From Chitinophagaceae bacterium (lineage in GTDB: Bacteria > Bacteroidota > Bacteroidia > Chitinophagales > Chitinophagaceae), in assembly GCA_016787135.1 (NCBI GenBank), contig JAEUVK010000119.1, forward strand, positions 1 to 35,615: DNA of 35,615 nucleotides, read 5' to 3'. The position numbers were made by a program, and so were the translations under genes. How positions within the stretch are numbered: the first letter of the stretch is position 1; each line of letters opens with the position of its first letter. Below are positions 1 through 8,476 of this stretch, one piece after another. The notes beneath the pieces are model-generated. The model had not been told where the DNA came from. It ran no database searches and saw only the letters and a program-made list of their open reading frames with translations.

Positions 1-1807
1 TATAAAAGACAGGCACCTGTCCTACATTACGGGGAAATGTCGTGCTGAGCTTACCGGAAGGATTAACATCTCCGAACAATACATCCGCCACTGCATATCC
101 TGCTTCGCTTCCGCCAAACCATACATTCAATATGGCCGGAACATTCTCACTTTCCCAATTCAATGCCATGGGACGGCCGGCAAACAGGATCAATACCACT
201 GGTTTACCTGTTTTCAATAATGCTTTTAAAAGATCTCTTTGCACTTCCGGTAACTCAATATTACTTCTGCTGGATGATTCACCGCTCATTTCTGCAGACT
301 CTCCCAAAGCTGCAACTATAACGTCCGCCTGGTTAGCGATATTCACGGCTTCTGCAATGATATCTGCAGCCGGACGATTGTCCCTTCCCAACGCCTTGCC
401 AAACATACCTGCTCTTTCTTCAAAAGCGGCATCTGCATCAAGGTTGGACCCCTTTGCATATACTATTTTTGCCTTGTCACCTACAACTTCTTTTAATCCT
501 GCCAATACGGAAGTGGCTTTGGTAAAATTAGCCGCCACACTCCAGGTACCGGGCATATTCTCTTTGTTATCCGCCAATGGCCCTACCAGTGCGATCGTTC
601 CGCCTTTCTTCAGCGGAAGGATATTGTTTTGGTTTTTTAATAATACAAAACTCTGTGCAGCTATAGACCTCGCTTCTCTCCTGTGTGCATCAGTGAATAT
701 TTCTGTTTTTGCCCGGTTCTCATCACAATACTTGTACGGATCGTCAAACAAACCAAGTTTATACTTTGCTTCCAGTATCCTTCTGCAGGCAGCATCAATT
801 TGTGCTAATGTTACCTTCCCCTCTTTCAAAGATTTTTGGGTGGTGGTTAAAAGCCCTTCACCCACCATATCCATATCAATCCCTGCCATCAACGCTCTTG
901 CCGATACAGTCTGCAAATCGCCGATACCATGCTCTATCATCTCATTGATGCCAGTATAGTCCGTGACTACAAATCCTTTGAAACCCCATTGCCTGCGCAA
1001 TACATCTGTCAGCAACCATTTATTGGCTGTAGCAGGCACCCCATCTACTTCATTAAAAGAGGCCATCACGCTTCCTACACCAGCTTCTACTGCCGCCTTA
1101 TAAGGCGGCAGGTATTCGTTATACATTCTTTGATGGCTCATATCGGTCGTATTATAATCACGGCCGGCTTCGGCGGCACCGTACAATGCATAGTGTTTGA
1201 CGCATGCCATGATCGTATTGTTCTTTGCCAGATCATTCCCCTGGTAACCTTTCACCATCGCTTTGGCGATCTGCGAGCCCAGATAGGGATCCTCTCCGCT
1301 GCCTTCAGCTATTCGCCCCCAGCGCGGATCACGGGAAATATCTACCATCGGCGAAAATGTCCAGCATATCCCGTCGGCACTAGCTTCTGTAGCGGCGATC
1401 TGCGCACTGCGTTCCACTAAGTTCATATCCCAGGTACAACTCAGACCCAATGGTATTGGAAATACTGTTTCATAGCCGTGTATCACATCCATCCCAAAGA
1501 TCAGCGGGATACTCAGCCTGCTTTTTTCCATTGCAAGCCTCTGTACTTCTTTGATCTTTGCCACTGATTTTATATTGAACAATCCGCCTACTTTACCCTG
1601 TTCGATCTTTTTTGCAATATCAGAGTTGCCGGCCTGACCGGTGACAATATCACCGGAACCTGGCAGATTAAGTTGCCCGATCTTTTCGTCCAGTGTCATT
1701 TTTTTCATCAGGGCATCAATGAAAGCTTTCATTTTGGCGTCCTGCGCTTTTACATTAAATGAGCAGGCAATAAGCAAAGCGATCGCCAGTCTTTGTATCC
1801 ACTTCAT
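1..1807 (-). CDS. GH3 beta-glucosidase (BglX-like), 3' end outside window
   Basis: Partial gene; translating the minus strand from the ATG at 1807 gives 602 open residues to the window edge. It starts with a cleavable signal peptide (MKWIQRLAIALLIACSFNVKAQ), so it is probably periplasmic. The (alpha/beta)8 domain of glycoside hydrolase family 3 is evident: the nucleophile is Asp283 in a VVTDYTGINEM context, and a later GESSSRSNIELPEVQRD stretch matches the acid/base region of BglX-type enzymes. BglX-like proteins are about 750 residues, so roughly 150 residues (the FN3-like C-terminus) should lie beyond the window. Family members cleave terminal beta-glucosyl units from oligosaccharides, including sophorose-type ones. 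It follows the SGNH hydrolase gene by 14 bases and would finish hydrolysis of oligosaccharides made by the upstream GH144 and GH30 enzymes. Exact linkage preference cannot be read from sequence. Confidence 0.93.
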   Translation of the reverse strand, partial: MKWIQRLAIALLIACSFNVKAQDAKMKAFIDALMKKMTLDEKIGQLNLPGSGDIVTGQAGNSDIAKKIEQGKVGGLFNIKSVAKIKEVQRLAMEKSRLSIPLIFGMDVIHGYETVFPIPLGLSCTWDMNLVERSAQIAATEASADGICWTFSPMVDISRDPRWGRIAEGSGEDPYLGSQIAKAMVKGYQGNDLAKNNTIMACVKHYALYGAAEAGRDYNTTDMSHQRMYNEYLPPYKAAVEAGVGSVMASFNEVDGVPATANKWLLTDVLRRQWGFKGFVVTDYTGINEMIEHGIGDLQTVSARALMAGIDMDMVGEGLLTTTQKSLKEGKVTLAQIDAACRRILEAKYKLGLFDDPYKYCDENRAKTEIFTDAHRREARSIAAQSFVLLKNQNNILPLKKGGTIALVGPLADNKENMPGTWSVAANFTKATSVLAGLKEVVGDKAKIVYAKGSNLDADAAFEERAGMFGKALGRDNRPAADIIAEAVNIANQADVIVAALGESAEMSGESSSRSNIELPEVQRDLLKALLKTGKPVVLILFAGRPMALNWESENVPAILNVWFGGSEAGYAVADVLFGDVNPSGKLSTTFPRNVGQVPVFY

Positions 1808-1821
1808 ATTGATTGTTTTAA

Positions 1822-2535
1822 TTATTTCTGTAAATGAGGTTGTATCAGTTTTTTCCAGATAGCATAGCCCTTTTCATTCATGTGCAGGTTGTCTTCAAGA
1901 AAAATATGCCGCAAAGGTGTGCCGTCCCGGTTCAGCATCTTATGATATACATCAATAAAGACAGTGTTTCTTTGTCCTTTTAAAAATAGCTGTATCAGCT
2001 TATTTGCGCTTTCATATTTCAGCATCAGGTGTTCACGGCTGGGACTTGGCTTCATGGATACATAAGCGATAGGGACATTCCTGAATTTCGCCCTGATCAA
2101 GGAGAATAATTGTTTAAAGCGGACAACAACCATATTCACGGTCACTGTATCACTGGCAGCCAGATCGTTCTCTCCGCAATAGATCACGACCTGCTTAGGT
2201 TTGTATTTAAAAATGACATCCTCCCGGTATCGGATCACATCCGTTAAAGATGATCCGCCAAATCCACGGTTGATGATGGGATAAGCTGGAAAATACTCCT
2301 GCACATCTTTCCAATATGTAAAAGAAGAGCTGCCTACAAAAAGTATCTTTCCCGTTCCGGGAAAACTGGCGCTGTCCTGTTTTTTGAAAGCCTGTACTTC
2401 ATCCCAGTAAGGAGGTTTGTTTTCCTGCCCAGATACAAACAGCGATAAAACCATCAACACTAAGAACAACCTCATTCTTATTTGATCCCCTTGACTTGTA
2501 TGACCCATATGACCGGCTTGATTTTTACGACTCAT
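1822..2535 (-). CDS. SGNH/GDSL-family hydrolase (secreted esterase candidate)
   Basis: A 237-residue frame if started at 2535, where ATG overlaps the stop of the upstream GH43 gene as ATGA. A typical signal peptide (MRLFLVLMVLSLFVSGQ) begins only at Met21, position 2475, with AGGGG about 11 bases upstream, so 2475 is the more likely start for an exported protein (217 residues). SGNH blocks are visible, numbered from the long start: GSSS at 68-71 (block I Ser), Gly in NRGFGGSS (block II), GEND at 121-124 (block III), and D215-N-L-H218 (block V Asp/His). The family cleaves O-acyl esters or related bonds. Its place between GH43 and GH3 suggests removal of acyl groups from the glycan before hydrolysis; the actual ester is unknown. 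Confidence 0.85.
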   Translation of the reverse strand: MSRKNQAGHMGHTSQGDQIRMRLFLVLMVLSLFVSGQENKPPYWDEVQAFKKQDSASFPGTGKILFVGSSSFTYWKDVQEYFPAYPIINRGFGGSSLTDVIRYREDVIFKYKPKQVVIYCGENDLAASDTVTVNMVVVRFKQLFSLIRAKFRNVPIAYVSMKPSPSREHLMLKYESANKLIQLFLKGQRNTVFIDVYHKMLNRDGTPLRHIFLEDNLHMNEKGYAIWKKLIQPHLQK

Positions 2536-4274
2536 TTAACCTCTATTACCTTTGTTTTGTCAGATACTCCGCTCTCATTGATCGCTTCAATAGAAAAATA
2601 ATATGTCTTCTGGTTATCCATCGCTTTGAACCAGTATTCGTTAAAATCGTATATCATGATACAACTGTACAGCTTATCCGGCGCCGTCCCAAAATACAGA
2701 TTATAGCCAAAAGCATTGTCAACAGGGTTCCACTTAATATAAGCGCTGCGCTTATCTTTTTCTGTTCTCAATACAATGAGGTCTTTCACGGCTGCCGGCT
2801 TTGTTCCATTCCCGTTCCCAAATACACGTAACCCACTGATGGCAAACTTTCCTGTTGGCATATGTATATTTTCCAGTTTTACGTATCGTGCCTGTACCGG
2901 TATTGACAGTTCAATATAATCATGCGGAACATCGGTTTTATTATTGCTTTTATCCACCAGTACATTCCACTTTTTGCCATCTAAGGAATAAAACAATTTA
3001 TATTGATGATAAATAGTTGTTTGTTTTCCGATGAATTCTGCATCCTGATCAGCGTAATTGACCTGTACAGCGTTTACAGTAGAAACGCTGCCGAGATCAC
3101 TTTGTATCCATTCACCTTTATTAGCTGTTGAAGCGCTCCAGTATGTTTTAATACTTTCGTCGACGGCATTGTTAGCATAAAAACTGCCGAGAGTAGAAGA
3201 CACAGAGACCGGCTTTTTGTAGTTTAATAAGAACCATCCTGCAAATTCGCCATGACTTTTCCCTGTCACTCCGGGCAAATAATGCGGGTAGTCGCCAAAG
3301 ACAGTGTTGCACCACATCATATCATCTTTATCAAACCCCGCAGGCCATATTCCCATTCTTCTTTCCCAGGTATTCTTTACACAAATGATGCTGGTGGACA
3401 CATGCCAGTAATTCCCTGCATTGTCCTGGAAAGTTGCACCATGACCGGCCCCTCTTGAAAAACCACCTGCTTTAAAGCTCATAGGATCGGATTGCGGGGT
3501 AACCTCAATACCTTCGAACAAAGGTTTACTACCCACGACTACTCCATCTGCATAGCCACTCATTTCTGTACCCGGTGCTCCGTACTGAAAATAGTATTTG
3601 CCATTGTGCTTGGTCATCCAGGTGCCTTCTATAAAGGGATCAAGAAATGTGTTGTCCATATTTTCACCAAAGCGCTGCCATCCATAGCGCCAGTCCTGCA
3701 ATAAATACATAGCAGTACGCGTACCAATTGGTTTGAATGTTTTCCTGTCCAGCTCTACACCATATACCGGGTAGTTATTGCTGCTGCCATTATACATATA
3801 GAACCGGCCATCATCATCTGTAAAGAATGCAGGGTCCCACCCGCCTATTTCAAATGAATCTACCAGCGGGAACCATTCATTCCCCTTAGGATTGGTACTC
3901 CCCCACAAAGTGAATGTTTTGGTATAGGTGCTGCCAAACACCACCATCGTATCGCCAATGATACCCACAGCCGGGGCACACAATTCGTCTTTGGTATCAT
4001 TCCAGGGTCGTAAAAATCTTTTTGATACAAAATTCCAGGTACTCATATCCTTACTCCACCAATAACCCCATTGGTTGGTACTGAATAAATAGAAATCACC
4101 TTTATAATTTACGATCACAGGATCTGCCGTGGCCCGATGTCTGCCCCATTCTGTAAAACTGGGGTGTGGTGTATATCCATAGTCAACATTCACCGGGTTA
4201 CAATATGTTTTAGGCTGTGCATGACTAAAAAACACAGTCATGATAATAATCCCTGCCGTAAATATCTTCTTCAT
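2532..4274 (-). CDS. GH43-like secreted protein with F5/8C and FN3 domains
   Basis: 580 residues with a signal peptide ending near ...FFSHAQ (residue 20). Residues about 20-345 form a five-bladed propeller resembling glycoside hydrolase family 43, and the catalytic triad can be placed: Asp51 in ATADPVIV (base), Asp147 in GGWDPAFF (pKa modulator), Glu216 in FIEGTW (acid). Residues about 350-485 resemble a discoidin/F5-8 type C domain (sugar binding), and 490-580 a fibronectin type III domain. GH43 enzymes usually act on arabinosyl, xylosyl or galactosyl linkages, so this one may remove side groups from the glucan or serve a different substrate. The start lies 2 bases after the GMC gene stop. 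Assignment to the GH43 clan is good; subfamily and substrate are open. Confidence 0.82.
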   Translation of the reverse strand: MKKIFTAGIIIMTVFFSHAQPKTYCNPVNVDYGYTPHPSFTEWGRHRATADPVIVNYKGDFYLFSTNQWGYWWSKDMSTWNFVSKRFLRPWNDTKDELCAPAVGIIGDTMVVFGSTYTKTFTLWGSTNPKGNEWFPLVDSFEIGGWDPAFFTDDDGRFYMYNGSSNNYPVYGVELDRKTFKPIGTRTAMYLLQDWRYGWQRFGENMDNTFLDPFIEGTWMTKHNGKYYFQYGAPGTEMSGYADGVVVGSKPLFEGIEVTPQSDPMSFKAGGFSRGAGHGATFQDNAGNYWHVSTSIICVKNTWERRMGIWPAGFDKDDMMWCNTVFGDYPHYLPGVTGKSHGEFAGWFLLNYKKPVSVSSTLGSFYANNAVDESIKTYWSASTANKGEWIQSDLGSVSTVNAVQVNYADQDAEFIGKQTTIYHQYKLFYSLDGKKWNVLVDKSNNKTDVPHDYIELSIPVQARYVKLENIHMPTGKFAISGLRVFGNGNGTKPAAVKDLIVLRTEKDKRSAYIKWNPVDNAFGYNLYFGTAPDKLYSCIMIYDFNEYWFKAMDNQKTYYFSIEAINESGVSDKTKVIEVK

Positions 4275-4276
4275 AA

Positions 4277-6001
4277 TTATAAATTTCCTTTTTTTAATTC
4301 TTCTATCGCATGGTTGGCAGCCCTCGCTGTTAATGCCATATATAAAATAGACGGGCTCTGGTTACCGGTACTGGTCATACAGGCGCCATCTGTTACAAAA
4401 ACGTTTTTGCAATGATGTAACTGGTTCCATTCATTCAACAAGGAAGTTTTGGGATCACGTCCCATACGGATACCTCCCATTTCATGAATATCTAAGCCAG
4501 GCGCCTGTTTACTATCGTTGATACTGATGTTCTTTGCACCGGCCGCTTCAAACATTTCTTTTCCCTGTTCCAGGAAATCCTTCAGCATCTTTTCATCATT
4601 ATCATCATAGCCAACAGATGTTATAAGCAAAGGCATACCATAGTCGTCCTTCTGATCAGGGCTTAATCTCACATGATTTCCCTCCTTGGGGATGGCTTCA
4701 CCCTGCATATACATATACATACCCCAGGGGCCGGGCTCACATAGCTGGTCTTTATATTCAGCACCCGCTCCGTCGCCTTCATTATAATATAACCGTTGCC
4801 GGTAACCACCGCTGAAAATGACATACCCTCCGATAAAATCAGTATCTCTTTCTTTCAGGTTCCGGAAATTCGGTATCACGCATTCCGCCGGCCTTTTGAC
4901 TTTGTAATACATATCGTCCATTTCCTCAAACTCTGCATTCATGCTGCCCCGGTAGTTATGAAAACAAATATACTTTCCCATCAACCCATTATCATTGCCT
5001 AACCCATTGGGAAAACGACCAGAGACCGAGTTAAGCAAAATAAGGTTACTATTCAATGCCGAAGCATTTACAAAAATGATATCAGCAAAATACTCAGTGG
5101 CTTCCTTTGTATTGGAATCGATCACCCGAACACCTGTTGCTTTACCTCTTTTTTCATCGTAAATGACAGAGTGTACAACAGAATGTGGCCTTACGGTAAG
5201 ATTGCCTGTCCCCTTCGCCCAGGGTAATGTAGAGGTAACCGAACTGAAGTAACCACCAAAAGGGCATCCTCTCATACAAAGGTCCCGGTTGAGGCATTGT
5301 CCGCGGCCCTGCTCTGTATGTATGGGTTGCGGTTCGGTAATATGTGCCCAGCGGCCCGGGATATAATAGCGCTGATATCTTTTCCAGATCACATGTTTGA
5401 AGTGCTTCTCCACCGTGTTGAATTCCATTGCCGGCAGGAATTCTCCATCAGGCATGGACTCAATATTCTCTTTGGTGCCGCAAACACCGATGAATTTTTC
5501 TGTATGGCTATACCAAGGTGCAATATCATTGTAACGGATAGGCCAGTCAATAGCATAACCATAGCGTTGCGGTGCAGAAAAATCCCAGTCGCTCCATCGC
5601 TGGCAGCTGCGTCCCCATATAAGAGACTTGCCTCCTACCTGGTACCCACGGATCCAATCAAATGGCTTTTCCTGAATGTAAGGATGGTCTTTATCCTTTA
5701 CAAAAAAATGCTGTGTATCTTCCGCATAGCCTGCTCCTTTTGAAATAAGGGGATTTTCTTTTCGTTGCTGTAAAGTGGTCCAGCCCCTGTGTGGTAATTC
5801 CCATTTCTGCAGGTTCATGGTCGGATAATCTTTGATATGCTCAATATTTCTTCCCCGCTCCAGTACCAATGTCTTTAATCCTTTTTCGCATAACTCTTTT
5901 GCCGCCCAGCCGCCACTGATACCACTGCCGATCACAATGGCGTCATAAGTATTATTTTCTTTCCCTTTGGTATTGATATTTACCTGCAAACTGTCCGGCA
6001 T
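4277..6001 (-). CDS. GMC-family FAD-dependent sugar oxidoreductase
   Basis: 574 residues. The N-terminal FAD-binding Rossmann motif is GSGISGG (Gly25-x-Gly27-x-x-Gly30); the C-terminal GMC domain contains HEMGGIRMG (His506) and GNQSPS (Asn547), the likely catalytic His/Asn pair. The sequence resembles the Bacteroidota glucoside 3-dehydrogenase/gluconate-dehydrogenase-like branch rather than choline dehydrogenases. Cysteines at 236, 242 and 246 sit in a loop, a region where FAD-glucose dehydrogenase alpha subunits bind an iron-sulfur cluster; spacing differs, so this is only suggestive. No signal peptide is seen, and the small Tat-carrying subunit that normally escorts such enzymes is absent nearby. 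The ATG overlaps the DoxX stop by one base (TAATG), implying coupled translation. Likely oxidises a sugar or glucoside; substrate unknown. Confidence 0.87.
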   Translation of the reverse strand: MPDSLQVNINTKGKENNTYDAIVIGSGISGGWAAKELCEKGLKTLVLERGRNIEHIKDYPTMNLQKWELPHRGWTTLQQRKENPLISKGAGYAEDTQHFFVKDKDHPYIQEKPFDWIRGYQVGGKSLIWGRSCQRWSDWDFSAPQRYGYAIDWPIRYNDIAPWYSHTEKFIGVCGTKENIESMPDGEFLPAMEFNTVEKHFKHVIWKRYQRYYIPGRWAHITEPQPIHTEQGRGQCLNRDLCMRGCPFGGYFSSVTSTLPWAKGTGNLTVRPHSVVHSVIYDEKRGKATGVRVIDSNTKEATEYFADIIFVNASALNSNLILLNSVSGRFPNGLGNDNGLMGKYICFHNYRGSMNAEFEEMDDMYYKVKRPAECVIPNFRNLKERDTDFIGGYVIFSGGYRQRLYYNEGDGAGAEYKDQLCEPGPWGMYMYMQGEAIPKEGNHVRLSPDQKDDYGMPLLITSVGYDDNDEKMLKDFLEQGKEMFEAAGAKNISINDSKQAPGLDIHEMGGIRMGRDPKTSLLNEWNQLHHCKNVFVTDGACMTSTGNQSPSILYMALTARAANHAIEELKKGNL

Positions 6002-6417
6002 TATCGCTGTTTATTTTTAAACAATAAATAGTCTATACTCCATTTTCCCCCGCCGATGACAAAAAAGATCAACCCCAGTAACACAAATAAAAAAGGGTGC
6101 TGATCGTCATACCACACCTTACCATGCCCGACAAAAAAAGTTATATAAGACATAGCACCTATGAGAATGATCGCTGCTATCCTGGTAAATAATCCGATAA
6201 AAAGAAATATACCGGCGGATAGTTCTGCTGCTTTGCCAAGATATATCATCGTTTTACCGGAAGATTGTTTGAATACATCCCATTGCAGGTAACCGTTCAT
6301 GATGTTTGAATCAAATATTTCCCAGCCATGCCAGATCATAAAGAAGCCTGTAATGATTCTTGCCAGAGTAAGCCCGGCTGTGTACCATAAAGGTGATGAA
6401 GAAAAAAGATCTTTCAT
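6001..6417 (-). CDS. DoxX-family integral membrane protein
   Basis: 138 residues with four predicted membrane segments (about 10-30, 58-78, 80-100 and 107-127) and the DoxX-type ARIITGFFMIWHGWE opening. DoxX proteins are small inner-membrane proteins; some are linked to quinone reduction, but most have no established role. The gene sits 5 bases after the PhyH gene and overlaps the GMC start by one base. It may pass electrons from the GMC flavoprotein to the quinone pool, which is an inference from position only. Confidence 0.85.
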   Translation of the reverse strand: MKDLFSSSPLWYTAGLTLARIITGFFMIWHGWEIFDSNIMNGYLQWDVFKQSSGKTMIYLGKAAELSAGIFLFIGLFTRIAAIILIGAMSYITFFVGHGKVWYDDQHPFLFVLLGLIFFVIGGGKWSIDYLLFKNKQR

Positions 6418-6422
6418 ACAGC

Positions 6423-7250
6423 TTATTTTAGTGCCTCATCTTTTTCTTTTTCCAGAAAATTGGCAGTATCGGATATATCCTCTGTTTTCCACTTCAGCAG
6501 CGCCTCATCCGGTACCGCCTCCAGCGGAACCGTACCTGACTGCGATGGCTCGTTATACGGAATATTACTGCGGCGGTTATATACAGAGATCAATGACCAG
6601 CGGGCCTGATCGGACAGGTTGGCTTCTGAGCGATGCAGCAAATTGGGATGAAAGAACAATGCATCACCTGCCTTCAATTCCACATATACCAGTTCCATTG
6701 TTTTCAATGCAAGGTCAACATAATGCTGCGAAGCGCCAACCTGTTCACCGGAAAACCCATGCTCAACACGTCCCATCTTATGTGAGCCCCGTATTACCTG
6801 CAGACACCCATTCGCTTTATTCGCATCGGTAATAGCGATCATGACAGATATCATCTGGTCAGGAAAAAGAAATTCATTCTTATACCAGTATCCGTAATCC
6901 TGGTGCCACTCCCATGCCCCGCCTACTTTAGGCTCTTTTTGCATCAGTTTACTGTGAAAATGACAAACCTCAGTATCCCCATCCAGCAGTTTGTCTGCCG
7001 ATCCCACCATCCGCTTGCTTTTTGTCAGCAGCCCGTACGTATCATTGCCCGGTGAATACCACAAAGTCAGTTTTGTTTTCTTTCCTGTCTGGTCATTCAG
7101 ATCAAAAGAGTTTTTTCGCATCACAGCATCTGCAAAAGCGATTTCCTGTAGTTTTCTCACTTCCGGGCTTTGCAGGAAACCTCTTATGATCACATAGCCA
7201 TCCTGGCGATAACAGGCAATCTGCTGACCTGTGAGTTGGAAATTCTCCAT
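6423..7250 (-). CDS. Phytanoyl-CoA dioxygenase (PhyH) family Fe(II)/2-oxoglutarate oxygenase
   Basis: 275 residues from the ATG at 7250; a TTG two codons upstream (7256) is in frame but the ATG is preferred. The double-stranded beta-helix iron site is visible: His116-x-Asp118 in EWHQDYGYW and a distal His206 in LLHRSEANLS, with Arg217 following as the probable 2-oxoglutarate carboxylate ligand. The family hydroxylates small molecules using O2, Fe(II) and 2-oxoglutarate. No signal peptide, so probably cytoplasmic. It lies between the Gfo/Idh oxidoreductase (46-base gap) and DoxX (5-base gap), suggesting a role in an oxidative branch of sugar processing. The substrate cannot be named. Confidence 0.88.
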   Translation of the reverse strand: MENFQLTGQQIACYRQDGYVIIRGFLQSPEVRKLQEIAFADAVMRKNSFDLNDQTGKKTKLTLWYSPGNDTYGLLTKSKRMVGSADKLLDGDTEVCHFHSKLMQKEPKVGGAWEWHQDYGYWYKNEFLFPDQMISVMIAITDANKANGCLQVIRGSHKMGRVEHGFSGEQVGASQHYVDLALKTMELVYVELKAGDALFFHPNLLHRSEANLSDQARWSLISVYNRRSNIPYNEPSQSGTVPLEAVPDEALLKWKTEDISDTANFLEKEKDEALK

Positions 7251-7296
7251 ATGCAAATTTTTATGGACTAAAAAAATGTTACGTTATTCTTGTCAT

Positions 7297-8466
7297 CTAT
7301 ACCATCGGCCATGGAAACTTGCTTTTCAGTTTTATCCGCATACCCGTTGCCTGCGATTTTCTTGCCGCTTCAATCACCTCCAGCACATGTAAGGCATGTT
7401 CCGCATTGATGCGGGGCTCGGTTCCGCTAATGATGGATTCACCTACTTTGGCAGCTCCTTCCTGCCACACATAGCCGCTTTTATCCGTGCTCACTAATTT
7501 TGGTGGCTCGGTCCAGGATGTATCCAGCATCACACCATTGGTTTCCCAGTCATAACCGATCAGGCGCATATTCCCGTAATCGCCATATATCTGGATCGAA
7601 TGCAGTGTCTGGTTAGCAGCTTCATGCCCATGCGGGTCAAAATAATTGAATCCACACATGACATGGCTGATCACATTCTTATCATGCATCATCAGAATAT
7701 GAGCATTGTCTTCTGCCTCCACTTTTATTTTTCCTTTATCATCTACTGTCCGCTCAGGGTTTACAATACTCAGCATGGCCATCACAGACCGGGCAGGGCC
7801 CAGCAACCCTGTTAGCGTAGCGATATTATACACTCCAAGATCCGGCATACTTCCACCAAGTTTCTCATAAAAGAAAGCACTCCAGTTAGGTCCTGTATGA
7901 CCATACTGGCCATGGGCACTGGAAACACGGCCCAGTTTTCCTTCCTGTATTGTTTTACTCATAAATTCAAACTGAGGACTATTTACTACGGCCGGCGCTC
8001 CCCATATCTTTAGTTTTTTACTTTTTGCCAGGTCGAGCAGCGCTTTCCCTTCTGCATAAGTATTGGCCATTGGTTTTTCACTCCATACATGTTTACCGGC
8101 CAGCAATGCTTTTTTATTCAGCTCACCGTGTACCTGCATATCAGTCAGTGTTACCATCATATCAAAAGGAACGCCGGTTAACATGGCATCAATATTCGGG
8201 TAAGTTTGCGCTTTTACATTGTACTGTTTATTTTGACTGACAGCCCTGTCATATTTTATATCACAAAGACAGACGATCTCAATCATAGAGGATGTTTGCA
8301 GATGGGGAATATAACGGTTGCTCACACTGCCACATCCGATGATCGCCACCCGTAATCTTTTTTCCGGTCTCTCCAAAGCGAAACCCTCCAATGAAGAAAG
8401 CAATATAGCTGCTCCTGCTGACGCCGTGTACTGAAGAAATTTTTGTCTTGATATAGTATTACTCAT
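7297..8466 (-). CDS. Gfo/Idh/MocA-family oxidoreductase, probably exported
   Basis: 389 residues. The N-terminus SRQKFLQ followed by an Ala-rich hydrophobic stretch resembles a Tat signal but has Arg-Gln where Arg-Arg is expected. The nucleotide-binding motif is GCGSVS (44-49), and SEKPMA (Lys131) is the conserved catalytic EKP motif. The active-site segment reads PDLGVYNI, with Tyr and Asn where inositol dehydrogenase-type members have His and Asp; this resembles the glucose-fructose oxidoreductase type with tightly held NAD(P). Such enzymes interconvert sugars and keto-sugars or perform redox-assisted glycoside cleavage. The gene starts 10 bases after a GH144 gene. With the GMC protein it could form a keto-sugar route. 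Substrate unassigned. Confidence 0.9.
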   Translation of the reverse strand: MSNTISRQKFLQYTASAGAAILLSSLEGFALERPEKRLRVAIIGCGSVSNRYIPHLQTSSMIEIVCLCDIKYDRAVSQNKQYNVKAQTYPNIDAMLTGVPFDMMVTLTDMQVHGELNKKALLAGKHVWSEKPMANTYAEGKALLDLAKSKKLKIWGAPAVVNSPQFEFMSKTIQEGKLGRVSSAHGQYGHTGPNWSAFFYEKLGGSMPDLGVYNIATLTGLLGPARSVMAMLSIVNPERTVDDKGKIKVEAEDNAHILMMHDKNVISHVMCGFNYFDPHGHEAANQTLHSIQIYGDYGNMRLIGYDWETNGVMLDTSWTEPPKLVSTDKSGYVWQEGAAKVGESIISGTEPRINAEHALHVLEVIEAARKSQATGMRIKLKSKFPWPMV

Positions 8467-8476
8467 ATAGCAGCAT

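Noticed and set aside
42..1420. Long open frames on the plus strand at the left edge (42-959 and 929-1420)
   Set aside because: They lie antisense to a clear GH3 gene that reads through the window edge with catalytic motifs; the plus-strand translations show no recognisable domain.
7251..7256. Alternative TTG start for the PhyH gene
   Set aside because: An ATG follows two codons later and family similarity begins after it.
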